NCBI GenBank assembly: GCA_021793155.1
Contig: JAJYTF010000007.1
Span: forward strand, 119,485-183,484
Length of the DNA stretch: 64,000 bases
Direction: 5' to 3'
DNA from: Pseudomonadota bacterium
Lineage (GTDB): Bacteria; Pseudomonadota; Alphaproteobacteria; Rhodospirillales; Magnetospirillaceae
The translations under genes and the position numbers were made by a program. This document shows positions 55,960 to 63,300 of this stretch, in pieces (position 1 is the stretch's first letter; each line of letters opens with the position of its first letter). The notes under the pieces are model-generated. The model was not told where the DNA came from. It saw only the letters and a list, made by a program, of their open reading frames with translations, and did not search any database.

Positions 55960-56394
55960 TTACTGCGGCGCGCCCCCCATATCGACCGTCTGCCCATGAG
56001 CGATGGAGCCCAGATAGGCGACCAGGGCCACCAGCTCGGGGCTTCCCGCCGGCGGCGGGTTGCCGCCCAGGCCGCCGTGGATGCATTGCCGCACCTGCCC
56101 CTCGAGGGTCACCACAGTGCCGGCGCCGCGGCTGAAGCGCGGATAGATCGCCGCCGCATTGGCCAGACTAGGCAGCGTCCTGCCGTTGGGCAGCGTCGCC
56201 GACACCTTGCCGCCGCCGACATGGCAGGTCTCGCAGGTTTTCCCGTTGCCGCCGAAGGTTTCGTGGGAGAACAGGGTCTCACCCTTGGCCACGGCCTGTG
56301 CAAGGGGGTCGGCGGGGGCGTCCGCAGCCGCCGCGACGGAGGCGGCGAGCAGCAACGCAACGGCGCCCGTGGCCAAACTGGGGAACAGCTTCAT
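55960..56394 (-). CDS. class I cytochrome c, periplasmic
   Basis: A 144-residue protein with signal peptide (AVALLLAASVAAAAD) and one heme motif CETCH at 54-58, preceded by KTCE and a glycine-rich turn. A distal Met cannot be assigned with certainty. A second Cys in VRQCIHGGLGGNPP is unusual. It lies 16 bases upstream of the glycosyltransferase gene on the same strand. Confidence 0.85.
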   Translation of the reverse strand: MKLFPSLATGAVALLLAASVAAAADAPADPLAQAVAKGETLFSHETFGGNGKTCETCHVGGGKVSATLPNGRTLPSLANAAAIYPRFSRGAGTVVTLEGQVRQCIHGGLGGNPPPAGSPELVALVAYLGSIAHGQTVDMGGAPQ

Positions 56395-56731
56395 GGGAAC
56401 TCCTTGAGATCGGTCGTGGAAGAATGCCAGTGGCTCAATGATATTGCATTCTTATCGCCACACTTCAACCCGAAGGCGAGTTGCCACCCCCGCGACATAG
56501 GCATCGGCCGCAAGGTGGCCAGGCTCGCGCCACGCAGGAATATGAGGCTGGATCAACCAGTTACGCGGTGCGCGTGCAGGGAACGGTTTGGAAAGGTAAA
56601 ATTTGCGGCACCGCAAATTCAATTCCTTGGGCGATGACGCGATCATGGCACACCAAAATTGCGACTCGGTCATTGCACTAGTGGTGAAAATCCGACGGAT
56701 GGTACCGCCACCAGCCGTCGAATTTTCACCA
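56395..56731. other. intergenic region with a long hairpin at the ABC exporter 3' end
   Basis: 337 bases. Besides the inverted repeat 56678-56735, I see an AT-rich block near 56430-56460 (TGATATTGCATTCTTATC), a candidate promoter area for the cytochrome c gene. Overlapping reading frames here have no ribosome site or family signature. Confidence 0.5.
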
Positions 56732-56735
56732 CTAG
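56678..56735. repeat. 21-base near-perfect inverted repeat
   Basis: Left arm 56678-56698 begins CTAGTGGTGAAAA; right arm 56715-56735 ends TTTTCACCACTAG. Twenty of 21 pairs match across a 16-base loop. It overlaps the last codons of the ABC exporter (stop at 56732-56734). No T-run follows on either strand. Confidence 0.9.
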
Positions 56736-58531
56736 CCAACCGCGCCAACGCCACCCGCAGCCCCGGAATGCCGCGCCCACAGCGCCCGGAACAACCCCTG
56801 GCGCGCCAGCAGATCGGCCAGGCTGCCGCAGTCGAGCACGCGGCCGCCGTCCATCAGAACGATCGTGTGAAACCAGGGCAGCAGGTGCAACCGGTGAACC
56901 GAGGCGATCACGCAGGTTCCCGGCAGCGCGGCCAGGATGCCGGCGGTAACCCTGGCCTCGGTGACCGCATCGAGTGCCGAAGTCGGTTCATCCAGCAGAA
57001 GGAGAGAGGAATGCCCGGCCTCGGCCGCCAACAGGCCGCGGGCCAACGCCAGTCGTTGCTTCTGGCCTCCTGAGAGGTCCAGGCCGCGTTCGCCGAGCGG
57101 CGTGTCGAACCCCCGCGGCAACCTGGCAAGAACTTCGCCAAAGCCGGCGATGCGACAGGCATCGAGCAGCTTCTCGCCCTCGATGGCGCGGCCGAGGGCG
57201 AGATTGAAGCCCAGGGACTCCTGGAATATCTCGGGATCCTGCGGAACCAGGGTCGAAATCGAGCCCAGGTCATCGAGCCCGAGACAGGCCACCTGGTCCA
57301 CGGTGAACCGCACATGGCCTGGGCGATAAAGACCGGCCAGAACCTTGAGGAGCGTGCTCTTGCCGGCGCCGCTCTCTCCGACCAGCGCGATGCGGCGGCC
57401 ACGATCGAGGGTCAGACCGACCCCGTCCAGTGACGGGCCGGCGTTGCGCGCCTGGGCATGGCGGAATGTCATGGCCTCGACGCGGATCTCCCGCCAATCG
57501 GCCAGGACCGCCGGCCGTTCCGGGCGAGGCCGCGTCGGCTCGGCCAGGATGTCGTCGGCCACGGCAATATCGGCCGAGTGCTGGACCAGATCACTCCAAT
57601 GGCCGGCCATGCTGCCGACCACATTGCCGACCTGCTGGGAATACTGATGCACCATCACCGCGCTGCCGAGCAGGATCACCCCGCCGTGGCGCCAGGACAG
57701 CCAGGCGTACAGCACCACCAGGCCGGTACGAATGGCGTTGTTTAACAGGTCGATGGCGCACCATTTGGCTTCGTTGGTGACGATGTTCCGGCGCAGCGGC
57801 ATCGACACCGCCGCGAAGCGCCCGCCGACCAGGCGGCGCAGGGGCTCGGCCAGGCCCAGGGCGGCGATGGTGGCGACATTGCCAAGGGCGTCCACCAGTC
57901 CGGCCTGCCAGCGCCGTTCTGCGACATTCGCCGCGCGGATCAATTCCACCATCAGCCGGTCGAAATGGAACAGCAGCAGGAAGATCAGGGCATAACCCAC
58001 GACCGCAGCCAACCCGGTGACCCAGGACAGCACCACGATGGCGGCGATCGGCCCGATCAGGCTCACGGCGTTCTGCAGGTAAACGAACTGGTGCTGGGAG
58101 AACCCGAAGAGCGCCATGGTCGCCTTGGTCAGCCGGCTGGCGACATCGCCGCTGTGGTTGCGGTCGTGCCATTCCAGCGGCAGCGCCAGGGCCATGTTGG
58201 TCAGCCGGTCGGCAAAGCGCTCCCGCACCGCGACCGCGTTGAACCGCTCAAGTATCCGCGCCGGCCCGTGCAGGGCCCAGCCCAAAGCCACGGCGCCAAG
58301 CGCCATCAGCACATCGCGCCCGGCGGCGGCGACATCTTGCGTCCCGGTGCTTTGCAGATCGTTGACCGCCTGACCGAAGTAGTAGGGAATGGCCAGGCGC
58401 ACGACCTGAGCGACCAGCAGAAGCGCCAAAAAGGACACCAGCAGCGGGCGCCGGCCCTCGGCATTGCTCCACAGGGTGGCATACAGGCGACCGATGCCGC
58501 CAAGAATACCGGGCAGGCGTGGGGTTTCCAT
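56732..58531 (-). CDS. ABC exporter, fused membrane and ATPase domains
   Basis: A 599-residue half-transporter: six membrane helices in about 30-320 (LLVSFLALLLVAQVVRLAIPYY onward), then an ATPase with Walker A GESGAGKST, Q-loop VPQDPEIFQ, signature LSGGQKQR and Walker B LLLLDEPTSALD. The switch His is in ASVHRLHLL. It would work as a homodimer or with an unseen partner. Substrate unknown (lipid, peptide and drug exporters share the fold). The gene ends inside a long inverted repeat. Confidence 0.9.
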   Translation of the reverse strand: METPRLPGILGGIGRLYATLWSNAEGRRPLLVSFLALLLVAQVVRLAIPYYFGQAVNDLQSTGTQDVAAAGRDVLMALGAVALGWALHGPARILERFNAVAVRERFADRLTNMALALPLEWHDRNHSGDVASRLTKATMALFGFSQHQFVYLQNAVSLIGPIAAIVVLSWVTGLAAVVGYALIFLLLFHFDRLMVELIRAANVAERRWQAGLVDALGNVATIAALGLAEPLRRLVGGRFAAVSMPLRRNIVTNEAKWCAIDLLNNAIRTGLVVLYAWLSWRHGGVILLGSAVMVHQYSQQVGNVVGSMAGHWSDLVQHSADIAVADDILAEPTRPRPERPAVLADWREIRVEAMTFRHAQARNAGPSLDGVGLTLDRGRRIALVGESGAGKSTLLKVLAGLYRPGHVRFTVDQVACLGLDDLGSISTLVPQDPEIFQESLGFNLALGRAIEGEKLLDACRIAGFGEVLARLPRGFDTPLGERGLDLSGGQKQRLALARGLLAAEAGHSSLLLLDEPTSALDAVTEARVTAGILAALPGTCVIASVHRLHLLPWFHTIVLMDGGRVLDCGSLADLLARQGLFRALWARHSGAAGGVGAVG

Positions 58532-58898
58532 CGGAGACCTCGGCTGATGGGAAAAGGGTCCGCATCATCCGTCAGCGCGGTTTAAGGAAGGATAAGGAGC
58601 GGCAATGAATGTCCGGGCGGAGCGGCGGAGGGCCAATCGCCATCGATCATGTGATGCTCGGAGGGTTTCTGCGATTGACGCTTTCCTGATTCTGAAACGT
58701 TTTCCGTACTGATACGGGAGGCCGCGGTTCCACCACCGCCAAAATGCGTTGCTTTTCCAGCGTCACAGCGGATCAAACCGAGGGCGTGGTCGACGCGTCT
58801 TGGGGCCATCAAGAAATTCAGCGCCTTTTTATTTCGCCACCAACTGCTTATGCTGACTTTTTCGGCACAGCCAACCTGTCTACTTATCGGGCAGCGCG
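58532..58898. other. intergenic region between ABC exporter and DUF4136-like lipoprotein
   Basis: 367 bases without a supportable gene. A short minus-strand frame (58582-58812) has no family signature and is not called. Promoters for both divergent genes are expected here; I see no clear -35/-10 pair. Confidence 0.4.
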
Positions 58899-59525
58899 AT
58901 GCACCGTATCCTCACCGCTCTTGCTTCGGTCATTCTGCTGGCGGCGTGCCAGCAGACGTTGACTGCCGATGTCACGCGGTTCAACACGCTCTCCTCGCAG
59001 CTTCAGGGCCAAAGTTTCGCCGTATTGGCCGACAAAGGCCAGACCGACAGCCCACAGTTCCGGTACGTTTCCCAGTTGGTGGCGCAAGCCCTCCGATCCT
59101 ATGGTTTGCGGTCTCAAGACCGGCAACCGGCGCCGGGCGAACCCCCGGGCACGGATCCGGACCTTCTTGTCCAAATACACTATGGCGATGCCGACGACCC
59201 GACGGCCGGAACGGACAAGCCAGACCCGCCGCCCTATGGCTGGCCCGAGTGGTATAGCCCGCCGCCTTCGGTATGGGACGATTCGGACCAGGGTCCGGAA
59301 GCCGCGACGCCTCTCTATCGAAGATATCTTGCGGTCGACATTTTCGACGCCAAGGCATGGCGGCGGGGGGAACGACACTGGCTGTTCGAAGGGCGCGCCG
59401 TCGGCCAAAGCCCCGTCGCTTCTCTCGATGGGACGATGCCCTATCTCGTCCAGGCGCTGTTCAAGTCGTTTCCCGGAACCAACGGCCAGACGATTAGCGT
59501 GACGATCCCGATCGACGGGCATTGA
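58899..59525 (+). CDS. DUF4136-like envelope lipoprotein
   Basis: A 208-residue lipoprotein (ILLAAC lipobox, Cys near 17). The order LTADVTRFNTL, SFAVLADKGQ, LVAQALRSYGLR and DLLVQIHYG follows the DUF4136 pattern, a beta-sandwich found in many outer-membrane lipoproteins. A Pro-rich segment (TDKPDPPPYGWPEWYSPPP) is inserted in the middle. Function unknown. It marks the last ordinary gene before the accessory region. Confidence 0.75.
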   Translation: MHRILTALASVILLAACQQTLTADVTRFNTLSSQLQGQSFAVLADKGQTDSPQFRYVSQLVAQALRSYGLRSQDRQPAPGEPPGTDPDLLVQIHYGDADDPTAGTDKPDPPPYGWPEWYSPPPSVWDDSDQGPEAATPLYRRYLAVDIFDAKAWRRGERHWLFEGRAVGQSPVASLDGTMPYLVQALFKSFPGTNGQTISVTIPIDGH

Positions 59526-59554
59526 AGACCGATTGGTCGGAGCGGGTGTTGCTC

Positions 59555-59640
59555 ATGAAGAAGAGCAGGTTAACCGAGCGGCAATCGCCCTTATCCTGCG
59601 CCGGGCGGAGGAAGGAACGCCCGTATCGGATCTTGGCCTC
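59555..59640 (+). pseudogene. IS3-type transposase orfA fragment
   Basis: ATG 59555 opens MKKSRLTERQ, the usual start of IS3/IS407-group OrfA (helix-turn-helix). A one-base shift then gives IALILRRAEEGTPVSDL in the next frame, after which similarity stops. No inverted terminal repeats or orfB are visible, so it is a scar rather than an element. Confidence 0.6.
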
Positions 59641-59680
59641 GGCGCTGGTGCGCAGCAGGCGGCCCGGGTGATCCTGCGCT

Positions 59681-59902
59681 TCAGGTGAACGTGATCCCTT
59701 TGTCCTTCCGCCGGCTGACCTGAAGCTGACCGTCAGTGCCCTTGACGTATGTGGTCTTGCCGATCGTCAGATTGTCCAGGATGGTGACCAGAGCCCGCGG
59801 CAGGCCGGCAAATTCCTTCGAGCCACGAGAAGCCGTCGCATAAACGTTGATGGCCGCCCTGATCGCTTCCTTGGTCAGCGGTCTGCCGTCGTTACCGATC
59901 AT
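59681..59902 (-). CDS. hypothetical small protein, 73 residues
   Basis: Soluble basic protein (KEAIRAAINVYATASRG, YVKGTDGQLQVSRRKDKG). ATG has GAGGGGGA upstream at an ideal distance, and it lies 16 bases after the small ORF at 59919-60089, so the two look like a small operon. No family recognised. Confidence 0.55.
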   Translation of the reverse strand: MIGNDGRPLTKEAIRAAINVYATASRGSKEFAGLPRALVTILDNLTIGKTTYVKGTDGQLQVSRRKDKGITFT

Positions 59903-59918
59903 CGCTTATTCCCCCTCG

Positions 59919-60089
59919 TCAATTCGTCTCCCGCCGCAACCTGTCGGCAATCAACGCGTCGGTCTGCCCCGTCTGCTCGACAACCTCGGCAAGGCCACGG
60001 CCGGCCGCCTCACGCTGGAGCGCGGCCAGCAGCTTGCGCATCTTCAACAACAAGTCGGCGCGGGTAGTGGTGCTGGAAAGGTCGGTCAT
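59919..60089 (-). CDS. short helical protein, 56 residues, copy 1 of a duplicated unit
   Basis: MTDLSSTTTRADLLLKMRKL continues to a charged helix (LAALQREAAGRGLAEVVEQ) and ends LRRETN. About 22 of its first 38 residues are identical to the ORF at 61587-61718, which sits in the same place relative to a similar tRNA-Pro-derived segment. ATG 60089 is preferred over 60191, since the extra N-terminal residues are not conserved in the second copy. Function unknown. Confidence 0.5.
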   Translation of the reverse strand: MTDLSSTTTRADLLLKMRKLLAALQREAAGRGLAEVVEQTGQTDALIADRLRRETN

Positions 60090-60190
60090 GGACCGGATGG
60101 TAAGCGGGTGCAGGCGAGCAAGCAATGCCTCGGGATAGCAAGTCGCATTCTCCGCGATAACGGGGCGCGGCCCCGGTGCTATCGACCCCA

Positions 60191-60404
60191 AACAACGAAG
60201 CTCGGCACATTGGCCGGTCTACCGTAACGTCCTACATTTCCTAGAGAATGTTGGCGGAGCGGCGGGATTCGAAGCCACGACCCCCAGTCCCCAAGAAGGG
60301 CACATTTTGTCTAATGAATTGAAATCACAGGATCGTATCGACACGAAAACGGATAGAATCACCAGGAATCTGTCGGGCCCCGAGTCCCAAACAGAGTCCC
60401 AAAC
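60191..60404. repeat. diverged repeat unit copy 1, with tRNA-Pro 3'-end fragment and terminator
   Basis: Aligns throughout with 61791-62001, exactly 1600 bases away at the left end. On the minus strand it carries two direct GTTTGGGACTC repeats (60394-60404, 60382-60392), then a tRNA-Pro-like T-arm and acceptor 3' end ending near 60252, then a decayed terminator hairpin. The T-loop sequence (GGCTTCGAATCC) has mutated from GGGTTCGAATCC. Confidence 0.75.
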
Positions 60405-60511
60405 AGAATGGCCCCCGCGCAGGCCGAAAAACAACGCGTTCGTAGACCGCGCCGGGGGCAGGTAATCGTCGAATGGCGTTCGATCATGCCGATCCTCATC
60501 CAATCCACGCC

Positions 60512-61000
60512 TTAGCTGCTGCCGACACCGAGGCTAAGGACGAGTGTCATGGGCTCGCCTACTCCGGCGACAAAACCATGGTGTAAGTAGAAGGCTCTGG
60601 CCTCCTCGGAGATCGCATGCACCACAATTCCGCGAATACCCAGAATCGTCGCCGCCTGGTGAACGCGCAGTACGGCATCCTGAAGCATGGCGACGCCCAG
60701 TCCTTTGCCTTGCTGGTCTTGATCGACCGCAAGCCGACCCTGGACCGCCATCGGGATCGGATCTGGCATGTTACGCTGCAAGCCTCCCGGCGCCTTCGCC
60801 AGGGCAAGCCCCCCAGAGGCCAGAGCGTAATACCCCACGACACGGCGGTCCTCGGTGGCCACAACGTAAGTCCGCGAGGCACCGCTGACCTGATTCGGCC
60901 GTGCGCGGCGCTTCAGCCAGTCATCGAGCGATGGCACACCGGACTCGAAACTGTCGAGGTTGTGCTCGTCAGTGAGCAATACCGGTGCCGAAAGCTTCAT
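60512..61000 (-). CDS. GNAT-type toxin (TacT/AtaT-like acetyltransferase)
   Basis: A 162-residue acetyltransferase: LDSFESGVPSLDDWLKRRA near the start is the hallmark of TacT/AtaT toxins, which acetylate aminoacyl-tRNA. The acetyl-CoA loop is QQGKGLGVAM, and the catalytic Tyr is expected in ARAFYLHHGF. It overlaps its DUF1778 antitoxin by four bases, as is typical for this type II pair. Located between two tRNA-Pro-derived repeat units. Confidence 0.9.
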   Translation of the reverse strand: MKLSAPVLLTDEHNLDSFESGVPSLDDWLKRRARPNQVSGASRTYVVATEDRRVVGYYALASGGLALAKAPGGLQRNMPDPIPMAVQGRLAVDQDQQGKGLGVAMLQDAVLRVHQAATILGIRGIVVHAISEEARAFYLHHGFVAGVGEPMTLVLSLGVGSS

Positions 61001-61284
61001 TCCGTCCAGGGCCGTGGGGCCGACATCAGCCGCGCGTACCCCGGACCGGAAGGAGGCCGATCGAGAACCGCGACAAACTGCGCGTAGGTTTCCGCGTCAA
61101 CGCGAACAAGCGTCTGGTCGAGAAGCGCCTCCTCGGCCGCTCGGCGCGCCGCGTCGATCATGAAGTCCGAACGCGACTTGCCTTGCATGCGCGCCGCCTG
61201 GTCGATAAGTCCGCGGACGTCGTCCCGGACCCGCAGGTTCACGGCTTTGGTGGCGTGTGAAGCGGTATTGGTATTGGCTGGCAT
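60997..61284 (-). CDS. DUF1778 ribbon-helix-helix antitoxin (TacA-like)
   Basis: A 95-residue antitoxin: RHH domain in KAVNLRVRDDVRGLIDQAARM and KSRSDFMIDAARRAAEEAL, followed by an extended C-terminus (DRPPSGPGYARLMS) that normally wraps the toxin. ATG 61284 is preferred because the palindromic operator at 61324-61338 would otherwise be inside the gene, and GGAG lies nine bases upstream. Confidence 0.9.
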   Translation of the reverse strand: MPANTNTASHATKAVNLRVRDDVRGLIDQAARMQGKSRSDFMIDAARRAAEEALLDQTLVRVDAETYAQFVAVLDRPPSGPGYARLMSAPRPWTE

Positions 61285-61323
61285 CGAAGCAACTCCATCT
61301 CGCCTTCCAAGATAGCTCAGCTC

Positions 61324-61338
61324 ATACACAATGTGTAT
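61324..61338 (-). promoter_or_regulatory. palindromic operator upstream of the DUF1778/GNAT pair
   Basis: Minus strand ATACACA-T-TGTGTAT, perfect 7-base arms around one base, 40 bases before the antitoxin ATG. Autorepression by the RHH antitoxin (with toxin as co-repressor) at such palindromes is the known pattern. Seen directly; binding inferred. Confidence 0.65.
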
Positions 61339-61586
61339 CGGATTCGGCAGCACCTAGCCGGAAGACCGTCATGGTCAGGCGTCGACGGGACGCAGCCTGT
61401 CCGTGCGATGAACCTGCGGCGCGATCCGCCCAGCAACACGCTCCACCTTTTGCGCCCAGCCGGCCGCTTCCATCGTCGTGTTCATCCACGCCCCTCCCTC
61501 ATACCGGGGCAAACACTTCAAACCCGGCTGCTGTAGTACTTTAGCCCTATTGCGTGTCCCGCCGCCGCGGCTCGGCCACCAGTTCG

Positions 61587-61718
61587 TCAGTCCGCCCGGC
61601 CCAAGTCCACCACCTCGTCAACGCCACGACGGCCAGCCTCACGGGTAATGGCGGCCAGAAGGTCGCGTATCTGCTGGAGGAGTTCGGCATTGGTGGTCAT
61701 GTCGCTCAGGTCGCTCAT
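61587..61718 (-). CDS. short helical protein, copy 2, truncated by a frameshift
   Basis: MSDLSDMTTNAELLQQIRDL continues for 43 residues and stops at GRAD. If one base is skipped after that, the next frame continues with ELVAEPRRRDTQ and a stop, matching the longer tail of copy 1 (ALIADRLRRETN). So this copy looks broken at its 3' end. It lies directly downstream of the second tRNA-Pro-derived repeat unit. Confidence 0.5.
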   Translation of the reverse strand: MSDLSDMTTNAELLQQIRDLLAAITREAGRRGVDEVVDLGRAD

Positions 61719-61790
61719 GGGCGGAAGGCATCAGGGGCACGGTCCTGGCGCCAGGGGCACAACCAAACCCATCTTGTGCCCCCAGCCCAA

Positions 61791-62001
61791 AACGACGAAG
61801 CCCGGCACTCTGGCCGGGCTGTCGTAACGTCTTGGTTCTCTTAGATAATTTTGGTCGGAGCGGCGGGATTCGAACCCACGACCCCCAGTCCCCCAGAAGG
61901 GCGAATTTTGTCTAAGAAATTGAAATCGCAGGATCGTATCGACACGAAAACGGATAGAATCGCTAGGAATCCACCCCCGAGTCCCAAACAGAGTCCCAAA
62001 C
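61791..62001. repeat. diverged repeat unit copy 2, with tRNA-Pro 3'-end fragment
   Basis: On the minus strand it contains GTTTGGGACTC twice (61991-62001 and 61979-61989), AT-rich spacer, then GGGTTCGAATCCCGCCGC and CTCCGACCA, the T-arm, acceptor 3' strand and CCA of a tRNA-Pro, ending at 61852. The 5' half of the tRNA is absent, so it is not a gene. This is the better-preserved copy. Confidence 0.8.
61799..61820 (-). terminator. rho-independent terminator in repeat unit copy 2
   Basis: AGCCCGGC (minus strand) pairs with GCCGGGCT around CAGAGT and is followed by TCGTCGTTTT. It sits about 30 bases beyond the tRNA-Pro-like CCA, as a tRNA gene's own terminator would. Copy 1 has a decayed equivalent at about 60199-60220. 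Confidence 0.75.
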
Positions 62002-62269
62002 AAAATCGAGAGCCGGCAGACCTCTCCGACGCACAACCGCAGGGGAGCCGCGCAAGGGAGCGGCAAGGCCGGAGCAGACCCCGACCACGCTCTTGAGCAT
62101 GACTCCACCGAACAGGACCGGTTTCACAGCTGGAGCGCCGGGCACGCCTGCGATCGCGGCACGTGCAGCCCTTCCGAACGTCCGCTTCATAGATCATTCC
62201 AGCCTGAGCGACCTCAGCAGGCCCTTCGGCATCAGCAAGCCCTTCTCTTGAACGCCGGACCCGGCGATC

Positions 62270-62779
62270 TCACCGCCCCGACGGCGCATGAAGCCGCGGA
62301 TCAAGTACGAATGGCTCTTGCAGGCGTACCGCAAATGCGCCAGCCGCGGCGGCACCGACAAAGATCAGGTTCCAGCTGTGCGTTGATACCGCGCTCGGGA
62401 TAAGGATGAACTTGTGTTTGGCGAGCAAGTCGTCGCCAAACGCTTGCTGGTCGGCGCTCGGGATGCCAGGCGCCAGCCAGTTATGATTGGGAACCGCCGA
62501 CGGATCGACGACATGGACCGCTGCGGGCTCGGTTATTATCACCGCGGTCAGGGCGTGCTTGACCGTATCGAGGACCTTGAACCCCTTGTGTACAGCCACC
62601 TCGAGGATCGCTGTGGCGGGATCGACGGAGCAATAGACCGCCCGGACACCGCGGCTGTTCCATCGCCCACCCACTCGGTAGGCACCTTCGCCGCTATCCC
62701 ATTCGGCGGCATGTGCCGCCGCATCCAGGCGCCAGGTGACGAGGTCAGCGCCGCCCAGCGCCGCCGGAAGCGGGATCAT
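62270..62779 (-). CDS. RES-domain toxin (NAD-degrading type)
   Basis: A 169-residue RES protein: WRLDAAAHAAEWDSGEGAYR, GGRWNSRGVRAVYCSVDPATAILEVAVH with conserved Arg and Glu, and a later IPSAVS with the conserved Ser. Characterised RES toxins of RES-Xre systems degrade NAD+. It follows and overlaps its antitoxin by four bases. The MIPLPAAL start is plausible; translation is probably coupled. Confidence 0.9.
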   Translation of the reverse strand: MIPLPAALGGADLVTWRLDAAAHAAEWDSGEGAYRVGGRWNSRGVRAVYCSVDPATAILEVAVHKGFKVLDTVKHALTAVIITEPAAVHVVDPSAVPNHNWLAPGIPSADQQAFGDDLLAKHKFILIPSAVSTHSWNLIFVGAAAAGAFAVRLQEPFVLDPRLHAPSGR

Positions 62780-63231
62780 ATATAAACGCCGTATTCAAGG
62801 CGCTTGAGGAGATCCTCGACAAGCTCCACCCCCGCCGGCGTCGCCAGGAGGTCGATCGGACGCCACTGATCGAGGCCGATGGCGGGGCGTTCGAGCCATT
62901 GCTCGGCCTCCTCCTGCGAGCCGAACACCTCGGTCGCCTTGGCCAATATCTCGGCGAATTTCCAGGCCCGACCGCTTTGTTCCTGGTTAAGCGGCTCGGC
63001 AGGCGCGTATTTTCGACGCTGAAAGGTCCGCAGGCTCATGCCGACTGCCCTCTCAAGCGAGGCGGTCCGCTTAAGCACCATGAGACTGCCGACAAGATGA
63101 CTCACCGCCTGACCGGGCAGCCCCTGGAGGAGCAGTTCATGGACATCGAGCCGGTTGTTCAGCCGATGCCGGAGAACCTCGGCGCCACCCAGTAGCCCCA
63201 CCACGCGTTGAAGCTCCGTTGGCTGAGCCAT
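62776..63231 (-). CDS. Xre/MbcA/ParS-type antitoxin (DUF2384)
   Basis: A 151-residue antitoxin: helical N-terminus with LERAVGMSLRTFQRRK (HTH-like) and a DUF2384 toxin-binding C-terminus (AEILAKATEVFGSQEEAEQWLERPAIGLDQWRP, ending LLKRLEYGVYI). ATG 63231 (MAQPTEL) is chosen because an in-frame ATG at 63297 lies within the palindromic operator. It is the first gene of the RES pair. Confidence 0.88.
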   Translation of the reverse strand: MAQPTELQRVVGLLGGAEVLRHRLNNRLDVHELLLQGLPGQAVSHLVGSLMVLKRTASLERAVGMSLRTFQRRKYAPAEPLNQEQSGRAWKFAEILAKATEVFGSQEEAEQWLERPAIGLDQWRPIDLLATPAGVELVEDLLKRLEYGVYI

Positions 63232-63273
63232 GGACGGACTTGATGCGGTCAATTCAGCCAAAGCGACCTCCGT

Positions 63274-63300
63274 CACGTGTCGCAAAATATATGACACGTG
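63274..63300 (-). promoter_or_regulatory. palindromic operator/promoter of the RES/DUF2384 pair
   Basis: CACGTGTC (63274-63281) and GACACGTG (63293-63300) form perfect 8-base arms. The 11-base spacer contains TATATT on the minus strand, a likely -10 box, so repressor binding would cover the promoter. It lies 43-69 bases before the antitoxin ATG. Confidence 0.7.

Noticed and set aside
56678..56735. Rho-independent terminator of the ABC exporter
   Set aside because: The hairpin is strong but no T-run follows on the minus strand; the loop is long. Kept as a repeat.
56452..56754. 100-residue minus-strand protein
   Set aside because: It runs through the long inverted repeat and the cytochrome c promoter area, with no family signature.
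58582..58812. 76-codon minus-strand gene in the gap before the DUF4136-like lipoprotein
   Set aside because: No ribosome site, no motif and low-complexity composition.
60252..60290. tRNA-Pro gene, copy 1
   Set aside because: Only T-arm, acceptor 3' strand and CCA-like end are present; D-arm and anticodon arm are absent and the T-loop is mutated.
61852..61890. tRNA-Pro gene, copy 2
   Set aside because: The 3' end is intact, but the 5' half cannot be found next to it; the sequence turns into the unrelated repeat spacer.
61963..62190. 75-residue minus-strand protein MKRTFGRAARAA...
   Set aside because: It runs into the twin-box repeat region; the WDSVWDS ending is simply the translated boxes.
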